A DNA stretch of 64,000 nt from Candidatus Mediterraneibacter intestinipullorum (GTDB lineage Bacteria; Bacillota; Clostridia; Lachnospirales; Lachnospiraceae): assembly GCA_019118665.1 (NCBI GenBank), contig DWYM01000019.1, positions 1 to 64,000 of the forward strand. Reading direction: 5' to 3'. The translations under genes and the position numbers were made by a program. Below are positions 50,183 through 58,543 of the stretch, in pieces (the stretch's first letter is position 1; the number at the start of each line of letters is the position of its first letter). Below the pieces are notes generated by a model. That model did no database searches and was not told the DNA's origin. It saw only the letters and a list, made by a program, of their open reading frames with translations.

Positions 50183-50488
50183 TCACTCGATGTCATTCAG
50201 ATCTATATCGCTGAAATCCTGTTCCTCCATCCATTCGCTGAAAGCTTCAGATACACGCTCAAACTCCTCGTCATCGAGGATGTTCTCGAGATCCGGTTCT
50301 TTATCTTCGCCTTTGTCGATAAACCGGTAGAGATATACCTGGCCGTCATCATTGTCCCCATTTTCATCAAGGGGAAGCAGGGCAATATATTCTCTGCCGC
50401 CGGTCTCAAAAATGGTGAGAACAGCGCACTCCAGCTCTTCGTCATTTTCAAGTGTCAGTGTTACAGTGAGTGATTCGTTTTCATTCAT
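50183..50488 (-). CDS. DUF1292 family protein
   Basis: The 101-residue acidic protein has the DUF1292 core: VTLTLENDEELECAVLTIFE, then GREYIALLPLDE and VYLYRFI. It ends in a run of acidic residues. Members of this family (YrzB-like) are small soluble proteins of unknown role, widely kept in Firmicutes. I chose ATG 50488, eight bases from AAGGAGAAA; the ORF-track start at 50638 adds 50 residues without homology. It converges with the helicase gene. Confidence 0.88.
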   Translation of the reverse strand: MNENESLTVTLTLENDEELECAVLTIFETGGREYIALLPLDENGDNDDGQVYLYRFIDKGEDKEPDLENILDDEEFERVSEAFSEWMEEQDFSDIDLNDIE

Positions 50489-50618
50489 ATGTGTTTCTCC
50501 TTCTGTCTGTAATGCGTGATATGCAGAAAGCCCTTCCTCTTCTACAGGGAAGGCTGCCGCAGCAGTATCGTACCATGATGGTATCAGAAAGAAATCAAAA
50601 AAGCAAGGGATATGATTA

Positions 50619-50646
50619 TTGACATTCCCCTGAAACACGATAGAAT
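50619..50646 (+). promoter_or_regulatory. Promoter of the sugar-binding lipoprotein gene
   Basis: TTGACA (50619-50624), 16 bp, TAGAAT (50641-50646), 44 bp before the start codon. Confidence 0.7.
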
Positions 50647-50689
50647 GAAAGAGTGGAAGACAACAAGAGCAGGACAGAGAGGAAAGCAG

Positions 50690-51685
50690 ATGAAGAAAAA
50701 AGGGATCGGCATCATACTAATGGCCGTGTTTGCCGTGATTTTGATATCAGGATGCAAGAGGGATGTGGGCACGCCGGAGGACAATGCCGTCGTGGAAGAG
50801 ACGGAGGAAGAGACGGAAGATCAGACGAAGGACTGGATGTTCGGGTATAGCTGTCCGGATCTTTCCGATCCTTTTTATCAGGTGCTGAAAGATTCTGTCG
50901 GCATGGCGCTGGAGAATCAGGGGAACCCCATGATGGTGCGGGATGCACAGAAGGATGCGGACGTGCAGGCGTCACAGATACAGGAGATGATAAACGAGGA
51001 CGTGGATCTGGTGTTTCTGTGCCCTGTTGATCCGGAGCAGATCACAGCGTCTCTGGAAGCTCTGAAGGAAGCAGGCATCCCGGTCATCAATCTGGGCGTC
51101 CGCGTGGAGGAGACTGGCCTGACAGACGCATTTATCGGTTCGGATGACGAGAATGCGGGCAAAGTCTGCGCTCAGGATCTGACAGAAAAAAGGCCTGCCG
51201 GCGGAAAGCTGGTGCTCGTGGAGAGTCCTGCAGATGCCGCGGTCAATGTGAGGATCACGGGATTTGAGGAGGCGATCAGCAACAAAGGATTTGAAGTTGT
51301 CAGGAGGATCGATGCAGAAAAGACGGAGACCGGGATCCAGGCAGAGATAAAAAGCGTCCTGAGCGAGGAGGAACTGATCGACGCTATTATGTGCGGGGAT
51401 GACCAGATGGCGCTCCAGGTGCTCCAGGCGCTTGATGACGTTGGGAGGAATGATATCCTTGTATATTGCGTGGGCGGCTCCCCGGAGGTGAAGGCCGTGC
51501 TGGCGGCTTCGGAAAGCCCGATGGCAGGCATCGGGGCACAGTCGCCCATCAATATGGGAAAAACAGCCGCGAAGACAGCGGCAGCCCTTCTCGACGGAGG
51601 GGCGTACGAAAATGAGATCAGCGTGGAAACCTTCTTTATCAGCAGAGAAAATCTTGATATGTATGGAACAGACGGCTGGCAGTAG
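50690..51685 (+). CDS. Orphan sugar-binding-type ABC lipoprotein (periplasmic-binding family 4)
   Basis: The 331-residue protein begins with a lipoprotein signal (ILMAVFAVILISGCKRD, Cys near residue 22), an acidic linker (VEETEEETEDQTKD) and a ribose/galactose-binding-protein fold: FGYSCPDLSDPFYQVLKDS, then MINEDVDLVFLCPVDPEQI, AGIPVINLGVRVE and DAIMCGDDQMALQVLQAL. No permease or ATPase gene adjoins it, so it is an orphan receptor, or feeds a transporter encoded elsewhere. I chose ATG 50690, after AGGAAAGCAG. It is followed after 14 bp by the debranching-like protein gene, suggesting a carbohydrate link. Confidence 0.87.
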   Translation: MKKKGIGIILMAVFAVILISGCKRDVGTPEDNAVVEETEEETEDQTKDWMFGYSCPDLSDPFYQVLKDSVGMALENQGNPMMVRDAQKDADVQASQIQEMINEDVDLVFLCPVDPEQITASLEALKEAGIPVINLGVRVEETGLTDAFIGSDDENAGKVCAQDLTEKRPAGGKLVLVESPADAAVNVRITGFEEAISNKGFEVVRRIDAEKTETGIQAEIKSVLSEEELIDAIMCGDDQMALQVLQALDDVGRNDILVYCVGGSPEVKAVLAASESPMAGIGAQSPINMGKTAAKTAAALLDGGAYENEISVETFFISRENLDMYGTDGWQ

Positions 51686-51699
51686 GAAAGGAACAGACT

Positions 51700-53445
51700 A
51701 TGAAGAAGACGACAGGAAGACCACAGCCGTTTGGAGCGGCGGTAGAGAAGGACAGAGTGAATTTTTCCGTGCAGGTGCCTTCGGGAAGATCCTGCGGACT
51801 CCTCCTGTACAGAAAAGGGAAGGAGATTCCGGCAGCCCGCTTTGACATGCCGGAGGAAGAAGGGATAGGCGAAGTGCGTTTCCTTGCGGTGGAGGGGATA
51901 GAAGCTGATAAGTACGAATATAACTTCGAGATAGACGGAAAGGTATGTGTCGATCCGTATGTCAGGGAGATCACCGGAAAGAAGGTATTCGGGCTGCAAC
52001 GCGACCTGTCTGTCCATCAGATCCGGGGAAAGCTGATATCGCCGGAATATGACTGGGAAGACGACAGAAGACTGCACCTGCGATGGGACGAGGTGACAGC
52101 ATACAGTCTCCATGTGCGCGGTTTTACAAAACACAGCTCTTCAAAGGCCAGACATAAGGGCACTTACCTGGGCGTGATCGAGAAGATCCCATATCTGAAA
52201 GAGCTTGGGATCAACCAGATCCAGTGTATGCCGGTTTACGAATTTGAAGAGTGCCAAAAAGGAAAGATCAATTACTGGGGGTACGGCCCGGCTTATTATT
52301 TTGCGCCCAAAGAGGCATATGCCGCGGGGAGTTCCGCAGTAAGGGAGCTTAAGGACATGGTAAGGGCATGTCACCGGGAAGGCATTGAGGTAGTCCTGGA
52401 GATGCCGTTTGCAGAGGGGATCCCTGTACAGACAGTGCTGGAGTGCCTGCGTTTCTACATGCTGGAATACCATATAGACGGCTTTGTGGTGAATCCGTAC
52501 ACTGTTCCCTGGGAAATCCTGCAGGGGGACCCCTTTTTAAAAGATATCAAGCTGATACGGAAGGATGACGCTTTCCAGAATATCATGCGGCGTTTTCTCA
52601 AAGGGGATGAAAATATGATAAGGGATGTGAGCTGGGCGCTCAGACACCATTCGGCTGCCGATGGAAAATGCAATTATATCACTGCACAGACCGGGTTTAC
52701 GCTGTGGGATCTCGTCTCTTATGACTGTAAGCATAATGAGGAGAACGGCGAGAATAATACGGACGGTCCGGATTATAATTACAGCTGGAACTGCGGGGTT
52801 GAAGGTCCCAGCCGAAAGAGGGCGGTGACAGCTCTCAGAAAGGCTCAGGTGCGAAATGCCTTCTTCCTGCTTCTCACAGCCCAGGGTACGCCATGCATCC
52901 TGGCCGGGGATGAGTTTTATAATTCACAGAAGGGCAATAATAATGTATACTGCCAGGATAATGAGACCGGGTGGGTGGACTGGAGCAGGCTCAAGACAGA
53001 CGACACACTCTTTACATTTGTAAAGGAGCTGATCGCTTTTCGAAGAAAGCATCCCTGTCTGCACCGTGAGGAAGAACTCAGAGGGATGGACCGGACCGCG
53101 TGCGGCGTGCCGGATGTGTCCTACCATGGGGAAAGCGCGTGGCAGGTAAAGGACGAGGTGTCCAGCCGTCAGCTCGGAGTCCTTTATTCAGCGGCAGGAC
53201 CTGAGGATCAGGAGTGTTTTATCGCCTATAACATGCACTGGATCCCGCATGCGTTTGCCCTTCCGTCTCCGGGAAAGGGAAGGGGCTGGAAGCTCGCCGC
53301 AGACACGCGGGACGGAATCCTAGAGAGTCCGGTATCCCCGGAGGATCAGAAAAGCATCGAGCTGAGGGAACGGAGCATTACCATCCTGACCGGCACAGAG
53401 ATGCAGGAGAAGACAGACAAGGGAAAAGGGCGGAAAAGAACATGA
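51700..53445 (+). CDS. GH13 debranching/isoamylase-like protein lacking all three catalytic acids
   Basis: The 581-residue protein follows the glycogen-debranching (isoamylase-type) GH13 plan: an N-terminal CBM48-like domain (QPFGAAVEKDRVNFSVQVPSG), then YSLHVRGFTKHSS, YLKELGINQIQCMPVYEF and NYWGYGPAYYFAPKEAYA, and later FTLWDLVSYDCKHNEENG and LAGDEFYNSQKGNNNVYCQD. At each catalytic position the acid is missing. Nucleophile region DGFRFD reads DGFVVNPYT, acid/base region LIAEAWD reads KLIRKDDAF, and the third (CHDG) reads TAQTGFT. Both neighbours in the debranching family have these residues. It probably binds glycan without cutting it. It overlaps DUF5662 by 4 bp and follows the sugar-binding lipoprotein. 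Confidence 0.85.
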   Translation: MKKTTGRPQPFGAAVEKDRVNFSVQVPSGRSCGLLLYRKGKEIPAARFDMPEEEGIGEVRFLAVEGIEADKYEYNFEIDGKVCVDPYVREITGKKVFGLQRDLSVHQIRGKLISPEYDWEDDRRLHLRWDEVTAYSLHVRGFTKHSSSKARHKGTYLGVIEKIPYLKELGINQIQCMPVYEFEECQKGKINYWGYGPAYYFAPKEAYAAGSSAVRELKDMVRACHREGIEVVLEMPFAEGIPVQTVLECLRFYMLEYHIDGFVVNPYTVPWEILQGDPFLKDIKLIRKDDAFQNIMRRFLKGDENMIRDVSWALRHHSAADGKCNYITAQTGFTLWDLVSYDCKHNEENGENNTDGPDYNYSWNCGVEGPSRKRAVTALRKAQVRNAFFLLLTAQGTPCILAGDEFYNSQKGNNNVYCQDNETGWVDWSRLKTDDTLFTFVKELIAFRRKHPCLHREEELRGMDRTACGVPDVSYHGESAWQVKDEVSSRQLGVLYSAAGPEDQECFIAYNMHWIPHAFALPSPGKGRGWKLAADTRDGILESPVSPEDQKSIELRERSITILTGTEMQEKTDKGKGRKRT

Positions 53446-53978
53446 AGGCGCTGAAGCATTTCGGGACGATCACAAAGCATAAGATCCTTGTCATGAAGGA
53501 GTGTTTTCGCGTGGGGCTCTACCGGCAGGGACTGCTCCATGACCTGTCCAAGTACAGCTGGACAGAATTCAGAGTGGGCTGTAAATATTATCAGGGCAAC
53601 CGGAGCCCCAACAACGCGGAGCGTGAAGACAAAGGCTTTTCCTCCGCATGGCTGCACCACAAGGGGAGGAACAAGCACCATTATGAGTACTGGATCGACT
53701 ATGGGCTGGATGGAAGCCCGGAACTCACAGGGATGAAGATGCCGGTCCGGTATGTGGTGGAGATGTTTCTTGACCGGATCGCGGCCAGTAAAGTATATAA
53801 AGGGGATCTATACAAAGATTCGAATCCCCTGGAATACTATCTGAACGGAAAAGCGGGAGATCTGATGCACCCGGAATCAAGAGAACTTCTGGAGAAGCTG
53901 CTCCGTATGCTGGCGGAACAGGGGGAAGAGAAGACATACCGGTACATCAGGAGAGAGGTGCTCAAAAAACGGAGATGA
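53442..53978 (+). CDS. DUF5662 family protein
   Basis: The 178-residue protein has the DUF5662 pattern: HKILVMKECFRVGLYRQGLLHDLSKYSWTEF near the N-terminus, AWLHHKGRNKHHYEYWIDY in the middle, and a KMPVRYVVEMFLDRIAASK helix. The HD-like pair LHDLSKY and HHKGRNKHH suggest a metal-binding helical bundle related to HD hydrolases, though the function is not known. Its ATG overlaps the stop of the debranching-like gene. It converges on luxS with 2 bp between stops. Confidence 0.85.
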   Translation: MKALKHFGTITKHKILVMKECFRVGLYRQGLLHDLSKYSWTEFRVGCKYYQGNRSPNNAEREDKGFSSAWLHHKGRNKHHYEYWIDYGLDGSPELTGMKMPVRYVVEMFLDRIAASKVYKGDLYKDSNPLEYYLNGKAGDLMHPESRELLEKLLRMLAEQGEEKTYRYIRREVLKKRR

Positions 53979-53980
53979 TC

Positions 53981-54460
53981 TTATTCCGGATAAGAGAGCT
54001 GGGTGTCCTGGATGTCATCCAGCACGTCTTCTATGAATTTTTTTGCAAGATATCTTGCCATGGGGAGATTCATGTCCAGATAATTGCCGCAGTCGCGAGC
54101 AGACGCTCCGGGGATCTCTCCTTCATAGGAAGCGATGAAAGAAAACATTTCCCTCATCAGAGGGACAATGTCAGAGGAAGCATAGTCGCCTGCGAGCAGA
54201 AGGTAAAAGCCTGTGCGGCATCCCATGGGACCGAAATAGAGCACCCAGTCCCTGTACGCTCCGTGGTTACGGAGAAAGGTTGCTCCCAGATGCTCGATCG
54301 TATGGACTTCCGCGGTATTCATGACCGGTTCGTCATTGGGGCTTGTCATACGGATGTCAAAAGTTGTGATGACCGCGCTGCTGACCGTGTCCTTTCTTGA
54401 GACATATATGCCCGGCACGAGCCGGATATGGTCAATGGTAAAGCTTGTGATCTTATTCAT
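53981..54460 (-). CDS. luxS: S-ribosylhomocysteine lyase (LuxS)
   Basis: LuxS cleaves S-ribosylhomocysteine to homocysteine and DPD, the precursor of autoinducer-2. The 159-residue protein has the zinc site HTIEHLGATFLRN (HxxEH) and the Cys in GPMGCRTGFYLLL. The N-terminus FTIDHIRLVPGIYVSRKDT is typical. I chose ATG 54460; the ORF-track start adds 22 residues that lie in the promoter region. It is divergent from the phosphatase gene and has its own promoter. It also recycles the methyl-cycle product to homocysteine for methionine synthesis. Confidence 0.95.
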   Translation of the reverse strand: MNKITSFTIDHIRLVPGIYVSRKDTVSSAVITTFDIRMTSPNDEPVMNTAEVHTIEHLGATFLRNHGAYRDWVLYFGPMGCRTGFYLLLAGDYASSDIVPLMREMFSFIASYEGEIPGASARDCGNYLDMNLPMARYLAKKFIEDVLDDIQDTQLSYPE

Positions 54461-54497
54461 GTCTGTATCATTCCTTTCTTTTGGAAATACCGGTTCC

Positions 54498-54526
54498 ATT
54501 ATAGCCTTCAGCGGGAAAAAAGACAA
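54498..54526 (-). promoter_or_regulatory. Promoter of luxS
   Basis: On the minus strand TTGTCT (54526-54521), 17 bp, TATAAT (54503-54498). Confidence 0.65.
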
Positions 54527-54546
54527 GATTCAAAGGAGAGAATACT

Positions 54547-55191
54547 ATGAGATTATATATTGTCCGCCATGGAGAGACGGACTGGAACAGAGAGCGCAGG
54601 GTACAGGGGCACACGGATATCCCTCTCAACGACTTTGGGAGACATCTTGCAAAAGAGACGGCGGAGGGGATGAAGGGTCTTTGTATCGACATGGGATATA
54701 CGAGCCCGCTCGCAAGGGCAAGGGAGACGGCACAGATCATTCTGGGGGACCGCGGGGCGCCCCTTTATGATGATGAACGGCTCAGGGAGCTGTGCTTCGG
54801 GAGTTATGAAGGACTGTGCTGCAGCGGAGGAAACCGGGAGCCGGGGAGTGATGAGTTCAACCGTTTTTTTACAGATACAAAGAATTACATTCCCCCGGAA
54901 GGCGCTGAGACGATCCGACAGCTTTATGACCGTACAGGGGATTTCCTGCAAGAGATGTGTGAAAGAGAGGAGCTTCAGGACAAGAACATTCTCGTGTCCA
55001 CCCATGGAGTTTCGATGGCAGCGCTGCTAAACAGAATCAAGGGAAACCTGTCCGTGGCAGATTTCTGGCGGGATGAGGTGCCGCCGAACTGCGCGGTTAC
55101 TGAAGTGGCGGTGCGGGACGGAAAGCCAGAGATCATAAGAGAGGGTGTTATCTACTATAAAGAAAAGGTCAGTAAATGGAAGGCAGTGTAG
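54547..55191 (+). CDS. Histidine phosphatase family protein
   Basis: The 214-residue protein is of the branch-1 histidine phosphatase (phosphoglycerate mutase-like) superfamily. The phospho-acceptor motif VRHGETDWNRERRVQGHTD is at residues 5-23, the second Arg at YTSPLARARETA, and the second His in LVSTHGVSMAALL. Substrates in this family range from sugar phosphates to alpha-ribazole phosphate and cannot be told here. The ATG follows AAAGGAGAGAATACT. It is monocistronic, with the csoR promoter 25 bp beyond its stop. Confidence 0.9.
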   Translation: MRLYIVRHGETDWNRERRVQGHTDIPLNDFGRHLAKETAEGMKGLCIDMGYTSPLARARETAQIILGDRGAPLYDDERLRELCFGSYEGLCCSGGNREPGSDEFNRFFTDTKNYIPPEGAETIRQLYDRTGDFLQEMCEREELQDKNILVSTHGVSMAALLNRIKGNLSVADFWRDEVPPNCAVTEVAVRDGKPEIIREGVIYYKEKVSKWKAV

Positions 55192-55215
55192 CGTACTGCC
55201 TTTTTAATTTTTTTC

Positions 55216-55277
55216 TTGCATTATACCCCAATAGGGTATATAATGTGTTCAGCGGGGAAATACCCCGCGGGGGTTTA
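55216..55277 (+). promoter_or_regulatory. csoR-copA promoter with two CsoR operators
   Basis: TTGCAT (55216-55221), 17 bp, TATAAT (55239-55244). The spacer is filled by the palindrome ATACCCCAATAGGGTAT (55223-55239). A second palindrome ATACCCCGCGGGGGT lies just after the -10 (55260-55274). CsoR boxes carry G/C tracts bounded by TA like these, so the repressor would cover the core promoter and the start site until copper(I) binds. Confidence 0.8.
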
Positions 55278-55369
55278 TTGCCGGGTGGATGAGTAAGATT
55301 TATCAGTCTTATCCTTTGCAAAAGGGCTGTCCGGCGAAGGTTTCAGCAGGAGAAGGAGGCCGTGAGATC

Positions 55370-55684
55370 ATGGAAGAGGGATATAAGACCTGCCCCGGAT
55401 GCCAGCATAAGACAAAGGAGCGTCCGGACAAAGAGAAAAAGAACATGATAAACCGTCTGAGCCGCATTGAGGGACAGGTGAGAGGGATAAAGAAGATGGT
55501 AGAGAGCGACGCATACTGCCCGGATATCCTGATCCAGGTGTCAGCGGTCAATGCCGCTCTTAACAGCTTTAATAAAGTGCTTCTCGGAGAGCATATCCGC
55601 ACCTGTGTGACAGAGGATATCCGGGAGGGAAAGGAAGAGACGATAGACGAACTGGTCCTTGTCCTTCAGAAGTTGATGAAATAA
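55370..55684 (+). CDS. csoR: CsoR family copper-sensing transcriptional repressor
   Basis: CsoR is an all-helical tetrameric repressor released from DNA by copper(I). The 104-residue protein (from ATG 55370, after AAGGAGGCCGTG) has MINRLSRIEGQVRGIKKMV and the copper ligands Cys in AYCPDILIQ, His in LGEHIRTC and Cys in IRTC, the C-H-C pattern of the family. The N-terminal CPGCQHKTKER adds a second Cys pair not present in all members. It lies 31 bp before copA, which it presumably controls through the two operators upstream. Confidence 0.93.
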   Translation: MEEGYKTCPGCQHKTKERPDKEKKNMINRLSRIEGQVRGIKKMVESDAYCPDILIQVSAVNAALNSFNKVLLGEHIRTCVTEDIREGKEETIDELVLVLQKLMK

Positions 55685-55715
55685 ATGAAAAAAGACAGAG
55701 CAAAGGAGTGATGTT

Positions 55716-58250
55716 ATGGAACAATATAATGTGACGGGCATGAGCTGCGCGGCGTGCAGCGCCCGGGTGGAGAAAGCAGTCTCCAAAGTGCCGGGAGTGA
55801 CTTCCTGTTCGGTGAGCCTGCTGACAAATTCCATGGGAGTTGAGGGAACGGCGGCTCCCGAAGAGATCATGGCTGCCGTGGAGGAAGCCGGATATGGAGC
55901 GGCCCGGAAGACTGCGCAGGCAGAAGGAGGCAGCAGAGCTTCCTCGTCTTCCGCGTCAGCGGTGGAGGATTCTCTGAAAGACAGGGAGACGCCGAAAATG
56001 AAGAAACGGCTGATCGCTTCCCTGTGCTTTCTTTTCCCTCTGATGTATTTTTCAATGGGGCATATGATGTGGAACTGGCCCGCTCCCGCTTTCCTTGAAG
56101 GAAACCATGTGGCGATGGGGCTGATCCAGCTCCTGCTTACGACCGCGGTCATGGTGGTCAACCAGAAATTTTTTATCAGCGGTTTTAAAGGCCTGATCCA
56201 CCGGGCCCCCAATATGGATACGCTTGTGGCGCTTGGAGCAGGCGCTTCTTACGGATACAGCTTGTACGCGCTCTTTGCCATGACTGACGCGCAGATGCGC
56301 GGGGATATGGCGGGCGCCATGTCCTATATGCATGAATTTTATTTTGAATCCGCCGCGATGATCCTCACACTGATCACACTGGGAAAGATGCTGGAGGCGC
56401 GGTCCAAAGGGCGGACCACGGACGCCTTAAAGAGCCTGATGAAGCTGGCGCCGAAGACGGCGGCCGTAGTAAGAGACGGCGGGGAAGAGACAGTCTCCAT
56501 CGACCAGGTGAGAAAGGGTGATATCTTTGTCGTAAGGCCGGGGGAAAACATCCCTGTGGATGGGATCATCCTGGAGGGGCACAGCGCGGTAAATGAATCC
56601 GCGCTCACAGGAGAGAGTATTCCTGTGGACAAGGCGGCAGGTGATGCAGTGTCGGCCGCAACTTTAAACCAGTCCGGATTCCTGCGCTGTGAGGCGTCGC
56701 GGGTGGGCGAGGACACTACGCTCTCCCAGATCATCCAGATGGTGAGCGACGCGGCGGCCACCAAGGCGCCCATTGCAAAGGTGGCAGACCGGGTATCCGG
56801 CGTGTTTGTCCCGGCAGTCATCGCCATTGCCCTTGCTACGATCCTTGTATGGCTGATCACCGGACAGACGGTCGGGTTCGCTCTGGCAAAAGGGATCTCC
56901 GTCCTTGTCATCAGTTGTCCCTGTGCCCTGGGGCTGGCGACTCCGGTGGCGATCATGGTGGGCAATGGGATAGGCGCAAAGAACGGTATTATGTTCAAGA
57001 CAGCGGTGTCCCTGGAGGAAACCGGAAAGACCCAGATCGTTGCCCTGGATAAGACAGGTACGATCACCAGCGGAGAGCCGAAGGTGACAGATATCCTCCC
57101 CGCGGATGGCGTGACGGAGGCAGAGCTGCTGGCCCATGCCTATGCTCTTGAGAAGAAGAGCGAACATCCGCTTGCCCGCGCGGTCATTGTAAGGGCAGAA
57201 GCGGAAAAAGTCGATGGATCTCTGGAAACAGATGATTTCCATGCAGTTCCGGGTAACGGGCTGACAGGAACGCTGGATGGAGCGGGCCTGGCGGGCGGAA
57301 ATCTGGCGTTCATCGGCAAAAAGGCCGTGATCCCGGACGAAGTGAGAAAAAAGTCAGAGCAGCTTTCCGAAGAGGGGAAGACACCCCTGTTCTTCAGCAG
57401 GGACGGTAAGTTCATCGGCATTATTGCCGTGGCGGATGTGATCAAGGAGGACAGCCCGGGAGCTGTGAAGGAACTCCAGAATATGGGGATCCGTGTTGTC
57501 ATGCTTACCGGCGACAATGAACGGACGGCAAAAGCCATCGGCGCTCAGGCCGGTGTGGACGAGGTTATAGCCGGAGTGCTCCCGGACGGCAAGGAAAGCG
57601 TGATCCGCGCCCTGAAGAAAAAGGGCAAGGTGGCAATGGTCGGCGATGGCATCAATGATGCCCCCGCGCTGACTAGGGCGGACATGGGGATCGCCATCGG
57701 AGCGGGAACGGACATCGCCATTGACGCGGCAGACGTGGTGCTCATGAAAAGCCGTTTGAGCGATGTGCCAGCAGCCATCCGCCTCAGCCGCGCCACACTG
57801 CGCAACATCCACGAGAATCTGTTCTGGGCGTTTTTCTATAACGTGATCGGTATTCCGCTGGCGGCAGGCGTCTGGCTTCCGCTCTTTGGATGGCAGTTAA
57901 ATCCCATGTTCGGGGCAGCGGCAATGAGCCTGTCCAGTGTCTGCGTGGTCAGCAACGCGCTGAGGCTTAACTGGTTTAAGCTGTATGACGCCGGCAGAGA
58001 CAAAAAAATAAAAGTAAAAAAGAAAGAGGAGGAAACAACAATGACAAAAACAATGAAGATCGAGGGTATGATGTGCGGACACTGTGAGGCGAGGGTGAAA
58101 AAGAGCCTGGAAGCTCTGGCAGAAGTGGATGCGGCAGAGGTGAGCCATGAGGCAGGGACGGCCGTTGTCACACTGAACACAGAGGTGGGCGATGATACCC
58201 TGAAAAAAGCAGTGGAAGACCAGGACTACAAGGTGCTGGACATCCAGTAA
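55716..58250 (+). CDS. copA: Copper-exporting P1B-type ATPase with fused C-terminal CopZ domain
   Basis: CopA pumps copper(I) out of the cell. The 844-residue protein has an N-terminal metal-binding domain ([15 protein letters not shown]), eight membrane spans, TGES in the actuator ([11 protein letters not shown]), the transmembrane [11 protein letters not shown] site, phosphorylation motif [11 protein letters not shown] motif SEHPLARA and [10 protein letters not shown]. After the last span a Lys-rich linker leads in frame to a second HMA domain ([16 protein letters not shown], residues 785-844). Normally such a domain is a separate CopZ chaperone. See the CopZ feature for its own start and the A7 run at 58002. 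Controlled by CsoR. Confidence 0.95.
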   Translation: MEQYNVTGMSCAACSARVEKAVSKVPGVTSCSVSLLTNSMGVEGTAAPEEIMAAVEEAGYGAARKTAQAEGGSRASSSSASAVEDSLKDRETPKMKKRLIASLCFLFPLMYFSMGHMMWNWPAPAFLEGNHVAMGLIQLLLTTAVMVVNQKFFISGFKGLIHRAPNMDTLVALGAGASYGYSLYALFAMTDAQMRGDMAGAMSYMHEFYFESAAMILTLITLGKMLEARSKGRTTDALKSLMKLAPKTAAVVRDGGEETVSIDQVRKGDIFVVRPGENIPVDGIILEGHSAVNESALTGESIPVDKAAGDAVSAATLNQSGFLRCEASRVGEDTTLSQIIQMVSDAAATKAPIAKVADRVSGVFVPAVIAIALATILVWLITGQTVGFALAKGISVLVISCPCALGLATPVAIMVGNGIGAKNGIMFKTAVSLEETGKTQIVALDKTGTITSGEPKVTDILPADGVTEAELLAHAYALEKKSEHPLARAVIVRAEAEKVDGSLETDDFHAVPGNGLTGTLDGAGLAGGNLAFIGKKAVIPDEVRKKSEQLSEEGKTPLFFSRDGKFIGIIAVADVIKEDSPGAVKELQNMGIRVVMLTGDNERTAKAIGAQAGVDEVIAGVLPDGKESVIRALKKKGKVAMVGDGINDAPALTRADMGIAIGAGTDIAIDAADVVLMKSRLSDVPAAIRLSRATLRNIHENLFWAFFYNVIGIPLAAGVWLPLFGWQLNPMFGAAAMSLSSVCVVSNALRLNWFKLYDAGRDKKIKVKKKEEETTMTKTMKIEGMMCGHCEARVKKSLEALAEVDAAEVSHEAGTAVVTLNTEVGDDTLKKAVEDQDYKVLDIQ
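58041..58250 (+). CDS. copZ: Possible free CopZ copper chaperone from an internal start in copA
   Basis: ATG 58041 lies in the copA frame, eight bases after a strong GAGGAGGA site, and would yield a 69-residue protein with the metal motif MMCGHC and the full ferredoxin-like HMA fold. The ribosome-binding site looks left over from a once separate gene, or still used. CopZ hands copper(I) to CopA. Overlap of the two products from one frame is inferred from the sequence; expression is not shown. Confidence 0.6.
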   Translation: MTKTMKIEGMMCGHCEARVKKSLEALAEVDAAEVSHEAGTAVVTLNTEVGDDTLKKAVEDQDYKVLDIQ

Positions 58251-58272
58251 CAGTTATGCGGATTTTTTGATG

Positions 58273-58310
58273 CCGCAGCCGGTGCAGGTATGATCCTGTA
58301 CCGGCTGCAG
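58273..58310 (+). terminator. Hairpin after copA
   Basis: CCGCAGCCGGTGCAGG (58273-58288) pairs with CCTGTACCGGCTGCAG (58295-58310) at 14 of 16 positions. There is no T-run, so it may stabilise the transcript end more than terminate it. The 293-bp gap to the BMP gene also holds the promoter and short terminator listed next. Confidence 0.5.
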
Positions 58311-58404
58311 CACGTTGTATGAAGAAGAAATCAGGAGATTTTATACATGGAAGAAAGCCTGCCCGCAAAGACAGAATAAAGCCTAGACGCGGTGACAAAA
58401 TATA

Positions 58405-58433
58405 TTGACTTATAGAAAGGCAGAGGGTAAAAT
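58405..58433 (+). promoter_or_regulatory. Promoter of the BMP nucleoside transporter operon
   Basis: TTGACT (58405-58410), 17 bp, TAAAAT (58428-58433). Confidence 0.75.
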
Positions 58434-58445
58434 GTATACGAAAAG

Positions 58446-58485
58446 GCTATCCGTAAACACAGATGATCTGGATAGCGTTTTTTAT
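58446..58485 (+). terminator. Terminator-like hairpin right after the BMP promoter
   Basis: GCTATCC (58446-58452) and GGATAGC (58470-58476) pair around a 17-base loop and are followed by GTTTTTTATC. It begins only about 10 bases after the expected transcription start, so it would act as an attenuator or give a very short RNA. Confidence 0.75.
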
Positions 58486-58543
58486 CATTAGAGGCAGATT
58501 CCGGGAAGGTTTTCCCGGAGAACGACAAGAAGGAGGAAAAACA

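Noticed and set aside
58251-58543. Purine riboswitch upstream of the nucleoside transporter
   Set aside because: Searched for because of context, but there is no room between promoter and terminator for the three-way junction and no conserved core.
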